Source: Phlyctochytrium arcticum
Taxonomy: Eukaryota > Chytridiomycota > Chytridiomycetes > Chytridiales > Chytridiaceae
Length of the DNA stretch: 64,000 nucleotides
NCBI GenBank assembly: GCA_025602905.1
Contig: JAHLKI010000010.1
Location: 496,001-560,000 of the forward strand
Direction: 5' to 3'
Below, piece by piece: positions 34,565-46,436 of this stretch; the stretch's first letter is position 1, and every line of letters starts with the position of its first letter. The translations under genes were made by a program, and so were the position numbers. The notes under the pieces are model-generated. The model saw nothing but the letters and a program-made list of their open reading frames with translations. It was not told where the DNA came from and searched no databases.

Positions 34565-35466
34565 TCACTCTGCCTCTGCGATTGGATTCGCATGTATCGT
34601 GATCGACTTTATCCGAACATCTTGTATTGGTCGGGATTTTTCATCCACCGACATTCTTTCAAGTGCGTCCAGAGTTTCCCAGCCATCAATCACTCTGAAA
34701 GCATGGTTAAAATTCAGAATCGTTGACTATGCTTGGCGAGACAGACTCACTTTCCAAAAACTGTATATTTTGAGTCCAAATGAGGCTGTTTGCCATAGGT
34801 GATGAAAAATTGTGAGAGGTTGGTATCTGGTCCTTTGTTGGCCATGGACACAATGCCGCGAGTGTTATGCTGAGAATAATTGTAAACAAAGCTGGCTTTA
34901 TCCAAACATCCTCCCATTCAAACGTACCCGCAGAGTAGCCTTGATCTCATCCTCAAATTTCCTTCCCCATATACTGTTTCCCCCCTTCCCTGTCCCTTTC
35001 ACTGGTATAAGCAAACATCGTCCAATGCATCCCACATCGATTGTGATGATACCTGTTGGATCTCCCGTTTGCACCATGAATCCTTTCATATTCCTAAATG
35101 GGTATGAGAGCTGGGCGCAATACGTTCATGGATAGAATGAACCACCGTACCGATGGAAAAGGCAGTTGTTGTAATATCCAGTTGCGCATAATGCCAAAAA
35201 GTTCTACATCAAATCGTCGAGTGCGTTTAGTTTTCGACCATGAAGCTTGGTTGTTGGAGCAGTTCTTTTACCTCTGCCGCTCTTGGGGTAGCTAAATAAA
35301 ATAAGTCAGACAACGTCCACCTTAGGTCCCACTCAATAAAACACATACCTTCGCAAAATATCTCAATTTTGAGGTCCCCGAGATCAGTGTGGAGTGTTAC
35401 CGACTTTGGCAGGCAAAGAGAGTCAGGTCAGTTGCATGGCTAAAACAGCTTATTCACACATACCAT
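34565..35466 (-). CDS. Cyclophilin-type peptidyl-prolyl isomerase, PPIL3 type
   Basis: Seven small minus-strand exons joined by GT-AG introns give about 160 residues: '[22 protein letters not shown]', '[18 protein letters not shown]', '[14 protein letters not shown]', '[16 protein letters not shown]', 'RGIVSMAN', '[14 protein letters not shown]' and '[10 protein letters not shown]'. The order and the 'SIWG.KFEDE' insert identify the spliceosome-associated PPIL3/Cyp10 group, and the active-site Arg, Phe, Met and Gln (FHR, FMVQ) are present. The first exon is only ATG with donor GTATGT. No single long frame exists; recognition depends on splicing. Confidence 0.88.
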
Positions 35467-36571
35467 GTTGCCAGGTCAGTTACTTTTCGTTCAACGTTGC
35501 TCTGTAATTTTCAAGAATGAGCAGCCGTCCAATCTCAAAGTCAGATTCAAATTCCGAATTTCGAACGCTTCGTAGCCCTAACTCCAATTAAAGTGACAGT
35601 CGTGTCAGATTGTGACAGTTATGCACTTCATGTCCGACAGAAGCGTTTGGCAAGCGATGATTAAACAACTTGCATGACACAAGAATGCACGGACGCATAG
35701 ACGTATGGGCGGAGAATCATGCATACACAGGACAATCCCCCCTTCCAGAAAAGGACATAGACCAAATAGCTTGCTTTGTATCCATTATCCATAAAGTGGT
35801 CCCCACCCTGCTAAACTCAAATGTAGAACTACCCAGGCAAAGCCTAGTCGAGCTCCATGTCCCGCGCACAGAAAAAGCGCTCGAAAGCGTTCGTCTTGAG
35901 ATTTCAGTGATCAATCTGTGTTATGGGGTCCTGGCCCATCTTATGACTCGAAAAACGAGATAATCTGGAATGCCTATCACCGGTACATGACATGAGCGGG
36001 CCAGATGCAATCCTCAGAGTTAAGATAAAGGATTCTGGCCTTTTTTCTAGGCGGCCATCGGAGTTTTTCAGAATGAAATGATCCCTTACCCATCCACAGG
36101 GGCTTGCTCTATCTGCCAGCATAGTCGGGTCCATAAGACGGCTACTCACGCCGAAGCCAGTCAAATTTTGAAGACGGATCGTTGATCGGAAAGCAAAAAG
36201 AGGTTTCAAACTATATGCTGCCCACCAAAATCATGCGCGTGAATGTTTGAGAGCACGCGTATGGAAGTAGCGCAATGGCTGTTCACATGCCGCCAGCCGG
36301 CACCAGCGCAAGAGAAATCAGACCGCTATTTGCTACTATCCTTGCTATCGATCCGCCCGTTCGACTATCCTTCTCGATGTAAATTCCGGTGCACAAATGT
36401 CAAGGCTCATCTTCGGTTTCACGCGTTCCCCAAAACCACATCACGTAAGCATGAATTGGTAGATCCTGGACGAAATACCGACAGTCAAGCTATTCGCGTA
36501 AACGTCAATAGAGATAGATATCCCATCAGGCGAATGCCGACCGGCGCGACCACAGAACTAGATACTACACA
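35467..36571. other. 1.1-kb divergent region between PPIL3 and C2orf81-like genes
   Basis: Short frames occur (for example 35670-35963 plus) but lack protein features. A single ACGCGT box lies at 36255-36260, upstream of the C2orf81-like start; one such box is not significant alone. Confidence 0.4.
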
Positions 36572-38572
36572 ATGGCCTCCACCAAAGAAGAGTACCAGCT
36601 TTTGGTAGATGCGGAGGAGAGCGAGATATTTATCATTTCGCTGGTGGAGCAGGTCGTTCAACGGTCTCAAGAAGTCTTGTTTGAGAAACACATAGAGAGT
36701 CAAGTGTTACCATATGCGGTTCAGTTTGCCAAGCAGACGATTGATGAGATTGTTGAGGTGGGCGGGTTGCATTTCGTGGATTGAGAGTAAAGATGGTTTA
36801 GACTGACGAAGACCTGTAGTGGGAGTTCTTTCGCCGCGACCCGGGCGATATTGACCCCGCAACATGGGAGCCAGATACAGGTAAAAGCAAGATGTGCAAT
36901 CTGCTGGATCTTACTGGAATGCTAAAGCCTTTACCCAGAACCTGAACCGGCCGTTATTGACTCGTGGGCCCCATGCGCCATGCCTATGCGCAAACCTCCC
37001 ATTATACCTAAGAAAGCTACCCCGCCTCCCCTCGAGACTGCCCAATCGGAATCCATGCAAAGCCTTCGTTCATCATTCTCGGAAGAATCTGAACCTGTAC
37101 TGGAAAAGCGGCCAAGTGTAGTCGGGTCGGCCCCACTCAAGGGATCTATGATGTCAGTATCATCAAGTAAAGAGAAGAAGATCAGCGTATGATATACTGC
37201 CCGTCTACGTTGACTTCAGGGCCAAGCTCATTTTTTGATTAGATCCGCGACTCGCGCATGGATATGGGATCGGCAACGTCGCTCGCTACCTCCAATACGT
37301 CCATCATGCGGAGACGTGCCGCATCCGGCAGTGCTAGTCGTCGACATACGGCAAAAGATTCAAATCAACAGGTACCACTGTCTGCGACCCAACTAGCAGA
37401 GATGGCCATCCAAGAGGTTCGGTGGATCAATTTATTACCTTGTCCTTCAGTTACTGACCATCATGCAGGAGAACAAGATCTTGCTGCAAAGGATTCGAAA
37501 TATGGAGAAAGATTCGGGCAAACCTGTGGAATGGAGTTATGATCATGAGGGCCGCGTGGTCATGGTGAAAAAGGGCCCTCCAGCAAAGACAAGTGCTTTC
37601 GGGTAAGTTGTCAACGTGCATGTTGCCAGCAGCGGGTGCAATGACTAATTTTATGGCTGCTCCCAGTGCCAAGAGCCGACTTCTCCCAATCGAGTCGCCC
37701 ACCCCACCAGCGAATCCAAAGTCAGGCCATCCTTCCCAAGCATCTCCCGGTATACCGTTGGCCGCCGAAAGCACCAGCCCCGCCAAGTTCAGAAATCGTC
37801 CGTTAAAGTCGACCAAATTCCGGTCGGGTGCGCCAGTCTCAAAGACTGATCGAATGGACCTTGCTGCATCACGGGATCTCCTACCTGTACCACCAAAAGC
37901 TGCCACGTCAATACACTCCCGATCCGTAGCCCCACCACCGCCAAAAGCCAAATCTAAGTTGCAGTCAAAACAACGGAAGGATCTGACATCGCTCAGTAAC
38001 ATGAGCTTATCCACATCGCACAATGCGGGATTGGGTCCCGTTTTCGTTGAGGATGCCACACTTGAAGTACCCTCTCTGGTAAGCCTTCTCCTCGCGTATG
38101 TGTATTGCCTATTCCAGACTCCTCTAACGCGCTGTATCCTGCCACCAGGCTGAGACCATGAAGATTGCGCCTGGAGTAACATTGCGTGAAGGGGATATCA
38201 TCAAGCGTGGACCTGTCATTCCAAAAGCGGTGGGTAGTGCGATCGCTCAACTTACAGTGTTAGTTCGAAACTCATGCATTCTCCCCTAAAAAGCCTTCCC
38301 ACCCCGTGTTTAATCGCCATGCTACCACATCTGCACAGTATTCTACCCAAGCTGGCGGCCGTCGGCTACGGGCACCAGCTGGCCCTGCCCCGCCCAACGA
38401 CCCTCTCGCAGAAGTGCTGTCCCGAGCCAAGCCCATAATTCGCCGCATTCCTCTGCCGGCAGTTCCTCGATCGGAGCACCCTCTCGGCCCTCCCGGAACT
38501 GACCTCTCGTCGCCGCCGCCGTCCACCAGGCATCCTCCAACCCACCAACAGCCACCCCCAATCAACACGTAG
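36572..38572 (+). CDS. C2orf81-like protein (probable cilium-associated, unknown function)
   Basis: Multi-exon gene. The N-terminal exon encodes a charged helix (EEYQLLVDAEESEIFIISLVEQVV and onward) in which an in-frame intron after 'DEIVE' leads to 'WEFFRRDPGDIDPATWEPDTEPEPAVIDSWARGAMPM'. This 'W.F..RD...DP.TW..D.EP....DSWA.G..P' signature, followed far downstream by 'MKIAPGVTLREGD', matches vertebrate C2orf81, a conserved protein of unknown function found mainly in ciliated organisms. The middle is disordered and rich in Ser, Pro and Lys. The last exon is Pro-rich (LGPPGTDLSSPPPSTRHPP). Homology is judged from the two short signatures only. Confidence 0.6.
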
Positions 38573-38987
38573 CTGTTCCGCGCCGTGTTTTCGCAAGTGT
38601 ATATATATATCCTCCCATTTGTCGTCGTATCTATTCTTTCTTGTACTTTCTGAATTTCCTTATACCAATCTGGACCAATCTTGGCGCGTCTTCGGCGTTC
38701 CGCTCCCAAAAGTTCAAAAAGCTGAGCCGCCACGTGACCCAATCGATCTCGAACGATAACTTGCAAATTGCCAGTTCTTCCAGCCAGAGCTTTTCTTTGC
38801 CAAACTCCGTCCATCTTCACCACAGATCCCCACTGCAGGATTGTTTCTTCCTCGGCGCAAGAGACTTTCGAAGAAATCTACCGGAAAAAAAGAGATTTTA
38901 ACTAGGTCTAGGTCCGTCGTGCCACCCCCTCCATCATCCCCATCTGGTTCTCGATCTGACTTTTCTCGTTAGACCTGTTTGTTGACC
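38573..38987. other. Upstream region of the PDH E2 gene
   Basis: Pyrimidine-rich with a short TATATATATA run near 38600. Probably promoter and 5' leader; I see no gene. Confidence 0.4.
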
Positions 38988-41010
38988 ATGCACGCTGCCA
39001 TTCGCTCAGCGCCCGTCGCGCGCATTATGGAGGCCCGCCTCTCCACTGTGACCCGTGCGGCTGCCACTCGGGCATGTGCTGCCGGAGTTGCTAACCGTCT
39101 TGTTCGCAAGCAGTTCCACCACACTGCTCGGTAGGAGGATTGTCTGGCTGAACTGACGAGGATGCAGTACTAAAATCGGACGTCTGGCCTTTAGATCAAC
39201 TGGCGTATCAGCTGCCGCTCTCGTTCGTCCTCCCGTCTCCCGTAACATGATGGGTCAGCAGCGATCCTACTCTTCCGATTGTGAGTAAATCGGAAATGAT
39301 ATATTGACTTCTTGGTTCAGCACTGATATAGGACTGTTTTAGCATACCCCACACACACCATTCTCGCTATGCCGGCTCTTTCCCCAACCATGACGCAAGG
39401 AAACCTTGGCGAATGGCACAAGAAGATTGGAGACGAGATTCAGCCCGGAGACGTCTTGGTGGAGGTTGAGACTGATAAGGCTACCATGGATTTTGAGTGT
39501 CAGGATGAGGGTTTTTTGGCCCAAATCTTTGTCGAGTCCGGAGCCAAGGATGTCAATGTTGGAGTTGTAAGTGCCGGGCCAATGCAACTGGAAATTTGCA
39601 GTTTCTGACGGAGGAAGTAGCCTCTTGCTGTTCTCGTAGAAAACAAGGACGATGTGGCTGCGTTCAAGGACTTCAAGCCTGAGGGAGCCGCTGCCGCGCC
39701 AAAGCCAAAGCAGGAAGAGGCTCCGTCGCCAAAGAAGGAAGAGGCTAAGCCGAAAGAAGAGTCAAAGGAAGAAAAGTCTTCATCCACAGGTCCATCTTCC
39801 AGCGCTTCTTCTGGTAAGTCTCAGAAAAGGCGTCAAAATTCTCGTTCGAGAAGCCGTTACGAAGAAAAGGGCAGCTTTGATGACCGTTGCGTGTAGATCG
39901 CATTGTTGCCAGCCCATTGGCCAAGACATTGGCCGCTGAGCGTGGTATCGACCTAGGATCTGTACAGGGTACTGGACCAAACGGACGCATTGTGAAGGAA
40001 GACGTTTTGAACTTCAAAGGTTGTCAGAATTGTCATTAAGTTTGCCGGGGTGGAAACGGCGCTATCTCAAAATATTTTACTAACCAGCGTCTTTCTTGTT
40101 TCTGTCTTGTCAACAGCTTCTGCTCCCAAGGCTGCTACTGCTGCTAAAGGTGGTGCTCCTGCCTCTGCTCCCACACCCGCCCCTGCTCAAGGCTCAAACT
40201 ACACTGACATCCCACTTTCCAATGTTCGCAAGGTATGAATTGCAGCCGCTCTGATTGGTTCCTTGGTATAAGAGCTGATTGGCAATAACAGGTTATCGCT
40301 TCCCGATTGACCGAGTCCAAACAAAGCATCCCCCACTACTACTTGACCTCCGAACTGAATGCCAACAAGATCGTCAAACTTCGCGAGGTCTTGAACGCTC
40401 AAGCCAATGGAAAATACAAGCTGTCTGTCAACGACTTTGTTATCAAAGCAGCCTCTTTGGCGTTGAAGGATGTACCAGAGGTTAACAGCGCATGGCAAGG
40501 AAGCTTTATTCGCCAATTCAACAACGCCGACATTGCAGTTGCAGTTGCTACAGGTTTGTTGCTCTTCCCATTATCGACCAGACACGGAATTAAAATTGTT
40601 CTCTTCAATCTTCAGACAACGGCCTGATCACCCCTATTGTCCACGCCGCTGAGACCAAGGGTCTTTCCAAGATCTCCAACAGCGTCAAGGAACTTGCCAG
40701 CCGCGCCCGCGTCAACAAGCTTCAACCCCATGAGTACCAGGGCGGCACATTCACTATTTCCAACCTGGGCATGTACGGTATCTCCCACTTCACTGCCATC
40801 ATCAACCCTCCCCACGCCGCCATTCTCGCCGTCGGTGGTCTTGAGGATAAGTTGGTTTTGGACAACAAAGCCGAGAAGGGCTTCTCTGTACAGAAGACCC
40901 TGAAGGTCACCCTGAGCAACGACCACCGTGTTGTCGATGGAGCCGTTGGAGCCCGATGGTTGGAGAAGTTCCGATACTACATTGAGAACCCGCTCAACAT
41001 GCTGCTGTAA
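38988..41010 (+). CDS. Dihydrolipoyllysine acetyltransferase, E2 of pyruvate dehydrogenase
   Basis: Exons encode, in order: a mitochondrial presequence ([18 protein letters not shown] and onward, Arg/Ala-rich), one lipoyl domain with the lipoylated Lys in '[11 protein letters not shown]' (near 39475), an Ala/Pro/Lys linker, a peripheral subunit-binding domain ('[32 protein letters not shown]', near 39905-40010), a second Ala/Pro linker, and the catalytic domain with 'PHYYLTSEL', '[14 protein letters not shown]', '[18 protein letters not shown]' and the active-site '[10 protein letters not shown]' near 40920. One lipoyl domain and this linker pattern are usual for fungal E2. It makes acetyl-CoA in the matrix. 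The stop follows 'NPLNMLL'. Confidence 0.95.
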
Positions 41011-41546
41011 AGCATCTAAAGTCCGTTGTCATGTTCTGTGAGCAAGTCTCCTGGCATTTTTGGACATTTGATCCCGGTCATTGTCGATTCCTCTCACCTT
41101 CCCTCCATCGTTTCATTCTCGAGCGCATGCGGCATCACAGGTTCTGCCGCTTATTTACATTGGACGAGCGATGTTTTGCTGCTTTGCGTGAGCAACTTTA
41201 CACATTTCTCACTGTTTATCCTCTTTCTTTTCAAAGTTCATCTTGTTTATTTTTTACGTGAATTCAACCATTGAAAGTGTCGATCTGGCATGATTCGCCA
41301 GACTGATATCTTTACAAGCACCTCATTACAACTGTTTTGCTTTTGTGTTCTGTGCTGTCTTTTCACTTGGGCAACTCTTGGCTTGCCCTGAAGTTGCCTG
41401 AACACTGCGCAGGCATCAAATGCATAAAATCTTATTGCAAAGTGCTGAAGGGTATACATCAGGGTATACATGGTTGAGAAGAGCGAGGAAAGCACCAAAT
41501 ACCCTGCACACCCCTCTCAACCACCATATGAGACTCGTGTATTAGT
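41011..41546. other. Convergent 3' region between PDH E2 and ARMC9
   Basis: Contains T-rich 3' flanks of both genes. No supported gene. Confidence 0.4.
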
Positions 41547-44500
41547 TTATCCCAACCCTGCTGATGAACTGCGTCCGCTGATAGCTCCTAGAACAGACTT
41601 TTTGAGGCTTCCTGTGCTGGCGTACGTATGCCCCATGTGCACCGATTCATGGGACTGCTTGAGGTATTGGCGACTCGCGTTCAAAACCTCATCGGGCAAC
41701 GCGTTCAGTGAAGCCGTTACGGAGTGGGAGCGCGACGCGCCAGGTAAAGGCGTCCGGGCAATTTTCGGGCGATTCGAAAATGCCAGGTTGATTTCCCGTT
41801 GCCTGTTGCAAGGATATATCAGCCTCAAACTTTTCAACTTTAGTCCAGTTCAGAAGGTGGTATACTCACTCTTCTTGGGATATTGGTACTCGTACATCGG
41901 TCTTAGATTTGCTTCCTTTCTTACCCGCCTTTTCCTTGCCTTTGGAATCTTTTCCCGGTGGTGGTGAGGTAGCGCTCACCACCGACCCTATACTGTGGCT
42001 CTGCACCATACCCCCCCGTCCTTCAGTGCTCTCTCGAACAGCCGCTGGACGCTGTTGCGGGATACTGACCATAGACTTGTACACTGTGGGCGTACCCGGT
42101 CGGGAAGGTGTGCGTGGACGTCGAAAGTCGTGGGGTGACGCAGAACTTGCCATATCATTGCTGGCATGATGGTTAGACGTTCGATTCAGCGGGTGATGCG
42201 GAAGAGAGTCGTAGGGACGGTGACTTGGAGGAGGGACCTGATGGGGAAGCTTGTATTTGCGCAGTAGTGCAGTCCCTGTCGCTTGAGAAGCGGAGGGGGG
42301 AGGCAGATCCTCCACTTCATCTTCTTCTGGACCGTCCTAATGCAATCGTCCACTTAGGAAACCACCTTCGTCCGTTGTTCAAGCGCAATTTGATTACCTC
42401 TTCCTCTTCTTCGAAATCCTCTTCCTCTCCATCCTCTGAAACCGTATCAGAGTCATCTGGTACCTCCTCTATTGAGATAGCCAATGGTCAGGCCTGATAT
42501 TACAAAAGGCGCGCAGAGGGTAATTACCTGAATTTAACTGCTCCGTGACAAAGTCAATTTGCCTCAAGAGCTGCTCATCTGATGACCCGCGAAGATACTG
42601 CAGCATATCTTCCATCCCCATTGCTTTGGCTGCGTCGCGCATTTTCGGTTCCCCAAATAGACTATACAATGTGCCATTCACGTACGTCTTGACCTGATGA
42701 CAATGTTGGTATATTACTTTGTGACCACGATCAGGGTGACGTACCTGCAGACTGTCATGCTCCATCAATGCTGTCAGTAATTTCAGAGTACGTTCTGGGT
42801 CGCTGGAACACTGGCGCTTGCCCGCTGTCCGCAGGCAAAGATTCATGAGCAGCGCGGTCCCGTATTGAATAGTGTATTCGGATAAGCCATCGAGGTCGTG
42901 CAGCAAGTCTTGTAAGTAGGGTATGACGAGAACATTGTTCATGGTGCTCTGTGCGTTGCGGCTATTGATTATATAAAGAAAGGACGGTCAGGGCTTCTGG
43001 GGAAACAGCTGTGCATGTAGATATAAGAACATCTTACCGCAGACTAAGTTTCTGGAGGGTTCCCAACACATTTTGTCGGAATACTGAATCCATCTCTTCT
43101 GCTCTCATCAGCTCTACCAATCTAGGTACAAGCCCCTGATTTTGCAGGAGGTATCCTCTTCCTGCACAATCCGACGACACCATATTGGTGAGTCGAGCGG
43201 TCTGGTCCCGTACAATGGGCGCTGGATGGTCAAATAAATCTAGGAGTAATGACTGACCCAGGAGGAAATGAGCAAGCTGTAGCGCGAGGTAGTCACGATA
43301 AAGCTATTACCTTGCCGGCTGTTACATTTAGGAAGTCATTGGCCAAGTATGTGGAAACAATCGTTCGCCGCTCCGACATGGAATGTGATTTGGTGACGTG
43401 CTGCGCAATTCCATGTCTTAGCCTCACAAAGAAATGACGAAGAGGAATCTTGACGACAAACCATTCTCAACGCTTGCAGGATGTACGCTTGCGTCCGATG
43501 CATTTTGGGCTCCATTGTTGGTGTCAATTCTCGCCGGATTGCCGCATAGTCCAAAAATTGCTCAAATGGACCGCTGGCAGCCTGTGGCACTCGGGGAGGG
43601 GTGGCGGATGCTAAGTTATTATGCCGGGACTTGGATTCTGCTGCTGCGGCGGCGTGATTTGCGCGATGACTATAGGAAGAGATCGAAGGGCATGAGCTTG
43701 TATTTTCGTAGTTGTGCTGTAAGGTTACAGGTTACGTACTGTGTCTGAGAGATATTTTGGGGTTGAACTTTATCGTACGGCTATGGGGGGAACATTAAGT
43801 AAACATTTGTAGCTCGACAATTGGTCGACATTACATACTTGTGGATGATCATCCCTCTTTCCTGGTGCGCCTTGTTTAAAGCTGGCTAGTCGTTGACAGA
43901 TCCCACCAAGATATGCGGGCGTAATCTACGCGAAAACTGAGTATGACAGGATAAGCGGCCTGTCACTTTGCCCTTGCCCAACCTTTTCGCCACTGATGCA
44001 TGCAGTGAGAGTTTGTACCAGCTCGGACGCAATCGTAATTAGGTTATGGTAATCGGTCTGCAAGTGGGAACATCAGACGCGAACGGGACGGGAGAAAATC
44101 CGGTCATTACCTGTAAACCTCGCAGCTTGTGCGTCTGCTGCTGTTCGCGTTCCTGGACGGCCATGAAATCTTTCTGTAACACTTCCAAATCTATTAGAGT
44201 AGGTTGAGGTGAATACAGATCGTTCATAGCGTCTTCTGCAGGTTCGCTATACCTTGTTTCCCGGATTGCCCACCCTTCGTCAAAGAGCATAAATACGATG
44301 GGTACCGTTCCTTCTGAAAACTGCAAATCGCGCAAATACCTCCTCCAAAAGCTTCAAAAGCTTGGGTTTCCTATTCCCTCTGATAGCGGTTTGCAAGAAG
44401 ACTTTGAGCTTCTCTTCTAACTCTCCGACCCAGTTGGTTTCGAATATGTCTTTGAACGATGGGTGCTGACGCGGGTCTGGTACATACGGCAGGGCATAGT

Positions 44501-45145
44501 ACGACAGAAACTGCGTCGTTTTACACAGATCGGCACCACCCGTTTCCAAAAACTTCTTGAATGTTTCCATGGTTGACTCCAGCGTGTATTGCGACTACGA
44601 GCAAATGATATAACCAATTAGTGAATGAGTTTCATAGGACACAATGCCTAGCCATGTATTACCTGGACTTTCGCTTCAACACCAGGATGAATCGGTACAA
44701 CTGCAAAGTAAATACTACACATAAATTCCAACTTTTGGTACGATGGTTCGGCAGTCCGGACTTCTTGAGGAAACTGCTCGTCCCAGCACTTGAAAAATGC
44801 CGCCCGATCTCCATCATGAAAGGCCGCGATGAAGGAGTCCTATGATTACCACCAGATCAATCAGAACTTGTCCCGACCACACAAATGCTGAAACCCCGGC
44901 TTACTTGAATCTTCAAAATTACCGCATCCTCTTCTTCTTTTTCTAGAACACAATTGACCCCACGTCCTTTTTTGTCACATTCGGTCTCGAAGGTTTCAAG
45001 TGAAGCGGCATAATCCGCAAACTTGAAGTACTAATCATATTACGATGCTTGAGCAGTCAGAGATGCTCACGTCTGGAAAATACGATGTAAGGCTCACCTC
45101 TCTAACAAGTCCGTTGATTTCTAGTTCCTTATCAACTGCCAACAT
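41547..45145 (-). CDS. ARMC9: ARMC9-like LisH/armadillo protein of the basal body
   Basis: About ten or more minus-strand exons. The start MLAVDKELEINGLVREYF continues across an intron to 'FKFADYAASLETFETECDKKGRG', the LisH-like N-terminus of ARMC9. Then come 'FKKFLETGGADLCKTTQFLSYYALPYVPDP..HPSFKDIF' (near 44480), armadillo repeats (43000-43700), 'YTIQYGTALLMNLCLRTAGK' and 'VKTYVNGTLYSLFGEPKMRDAAKAMGMEDML' (near 42650), and an acidic stretch. A canonical GTGAGT donor at about 41868 joins to a last exon starting 'QREINLAFSNRPK', extending the Ser/Pro-rich tail to 41547. ARMC9 works at the base of cilia (Joubert syndrome gene in humans), supporting a flagellated organism. Confidence 0.87.
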
Positions 45146-45986
45146 TGTAAATACAGGAACTTTAGGTTCAACAAGAGTATGGGTTTACTCGCAAAATGCG
45201 AAATCTGACCTTTGTTCCGCTTTCATGACTGCGCCATCGACGTGTCAAGGCTGCCCGACGCGTCAAAAGTCCCCCGTTTGTTTCTCGAAAGCCGAGGATA
45301 AAAGGAAAACCCCGCAACTTTATTCGAGTACAACTTCAGCATCAATCAGGAAAACGGAATAGGAACACCCTTGTCAGATGTAGAGTGTGACCGCACGGCA
45401 TTATGGAAGTCATTCAATTCAGAGTAAACAAATATATACAGCCTTGGAGTCGGGTCCCCTTGACTTCCCCACGGCGTGACGGTCCCAAAGATCTGAGACT
45501 GGGCACTATGCCTTTCCCCCGCCAAATATTCAAACGGCCCTCCGACTGAGGATCCCCCCACGCCTGCTAACGGAATTGTATTGCCGATGCGGTGTAGATT
45601 TGACACCAAGAGATCGTTGAGTCCAAAGGATGACTGAGTTCAAGAGGCTGCCCGTGAGCAATTTGCCTTTTGGAGTGAGGAGTGAGACGTCCAGGTTTGC
45701 CCAAAATCTTGAAGATGTGGATAGGACAGAAGAATAAATGATCAACCTTTTCGTACAACGATTCTATAGTCCTAGAGTGAAGAGTGGAGGCACTGTACCA
45801 ATGGAATCAACTAGGCAACGATGCTGGGAACCCCTACAGTTTGACGAATCAAAAGAAACTCCAAAGAAACTGATCCAGCTCCGATGCTTCCATATGAGAA
45901 AGTGAAAGGCCAGTGTATTGCGGCGAGAGGCCATCATCTCTGGTCCATAAGTCCAGAGGTGGTTATTGTCAGGTCGCATCACAAGC

Positions 45987-46003
45987 GGGGGGGGGGGGGG
46001 GGG
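45987..46003 (+). repeat. Poly-G homopolymer (17 Gs)
   Basis: An uninterrupted run of 17 Gs, flanked by AAGC and CCAG. It could form a quadruplex or slip in length; there are no genes close by. Sequencing length error is possible in such a run. Confidence 0.8.
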
Positions 46004-46130
46004 CCAGATACCGACTCAATGCGAGAGGCAGGGAAGGAAGGAAAGGGGCAGAGCAGAAAGCAGCATAGCGAGATTGCGGTTGAGAGCAATGGGTAAAAGG
46101 CAATCGCCGCAAGCGGCATAGCTATGGGTA

Positions 46131-46232
46131 GGAGAAAGACAGCATGCGAGAGGGAGGACCCCGCGGGATGCCATGCATTGGAGCAGGAGAAAGACAGCAT
46201 GCGAGAGAGAGAACCCCGCGGGATGCCAGGGC
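46131..46232 (+). repeat. Imperfect tandem repeat, period about 55 bases
   Basis: Two copies start at 46131 and 46186. Each contains GGAGAAAGACAGCATGCGAG followed by a CCCCGCGGGATGCCA block, differing by a few bases. A more diverged, shorter relative lies near 46050-46090. Confidence 0.7.
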
Positions 46233-46436
46233 TCAAAATTTATACAGCATTGGGTCATCCCGGGCGTGAGCTCTGGCCCATCCCGAACACTGCAGATAAC
46301 ACTCCACGTATGCTCCATTTGGGGATTGCGAAGGGATATATATTTTTTAAAGTATGAGAAAGTATAATAGTGAAAATGAGGTGTCAGCTATGAAAATTAA
46401 GACTTCAGACCTTGGTCATTCAAAGCAGTGGCTCTG

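Larger units (their letters stand above)
45146..46436. other. 1.3-kb gene-poor stretch with possible decayed ORF
   Basis: This is the upstream side of ARMC9 and the 3' flank of the RRM gene. It holds a G17 homopolymer and a 55-base tandem repeat (listed separately). On the minus strand, 45346-45609 encodes 87 protein-like residues ('SNLHRIGNTIPLAGVGGSSVGG' region), and overlapping frames at 45530-45780 also look protein-like. However, no consistent set of splice sites joins them. It could be a decayed or unrecognised gene. Confidence 0.35.

Noticed and set aside
35670..35963. 97-codon plus-strand frame between PPIL3 and C2orf81-like
   Set aside because: No protein signature; unremarkable for a 1.1-kb noncoding region.
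36255..36260. Single ACGCGT upstream of the C2orf81-like gene, also one at 2749-2754 in CPAP intron 1
   Set aside because: A lone six-base palindrome is expected many times in 64 kb; only the cluster at 7111-7154 is worth reporting.
41470..41967. 165-codon plus-strand open frame
   Set aside because: It lies antisense to the ARMC9 terminal exons, and its minus-strand counterpart has consistent splice sites and a Ser/Pro-rich tail composition. The plus frame has no family features.
45979..46318. Minus-strand Cys/Leu-rich frames
   Set aside because: They are translations of the 55-base tandem repeat and poly-G tract; the repeated amino-acid pattern follows the DNA repeat.
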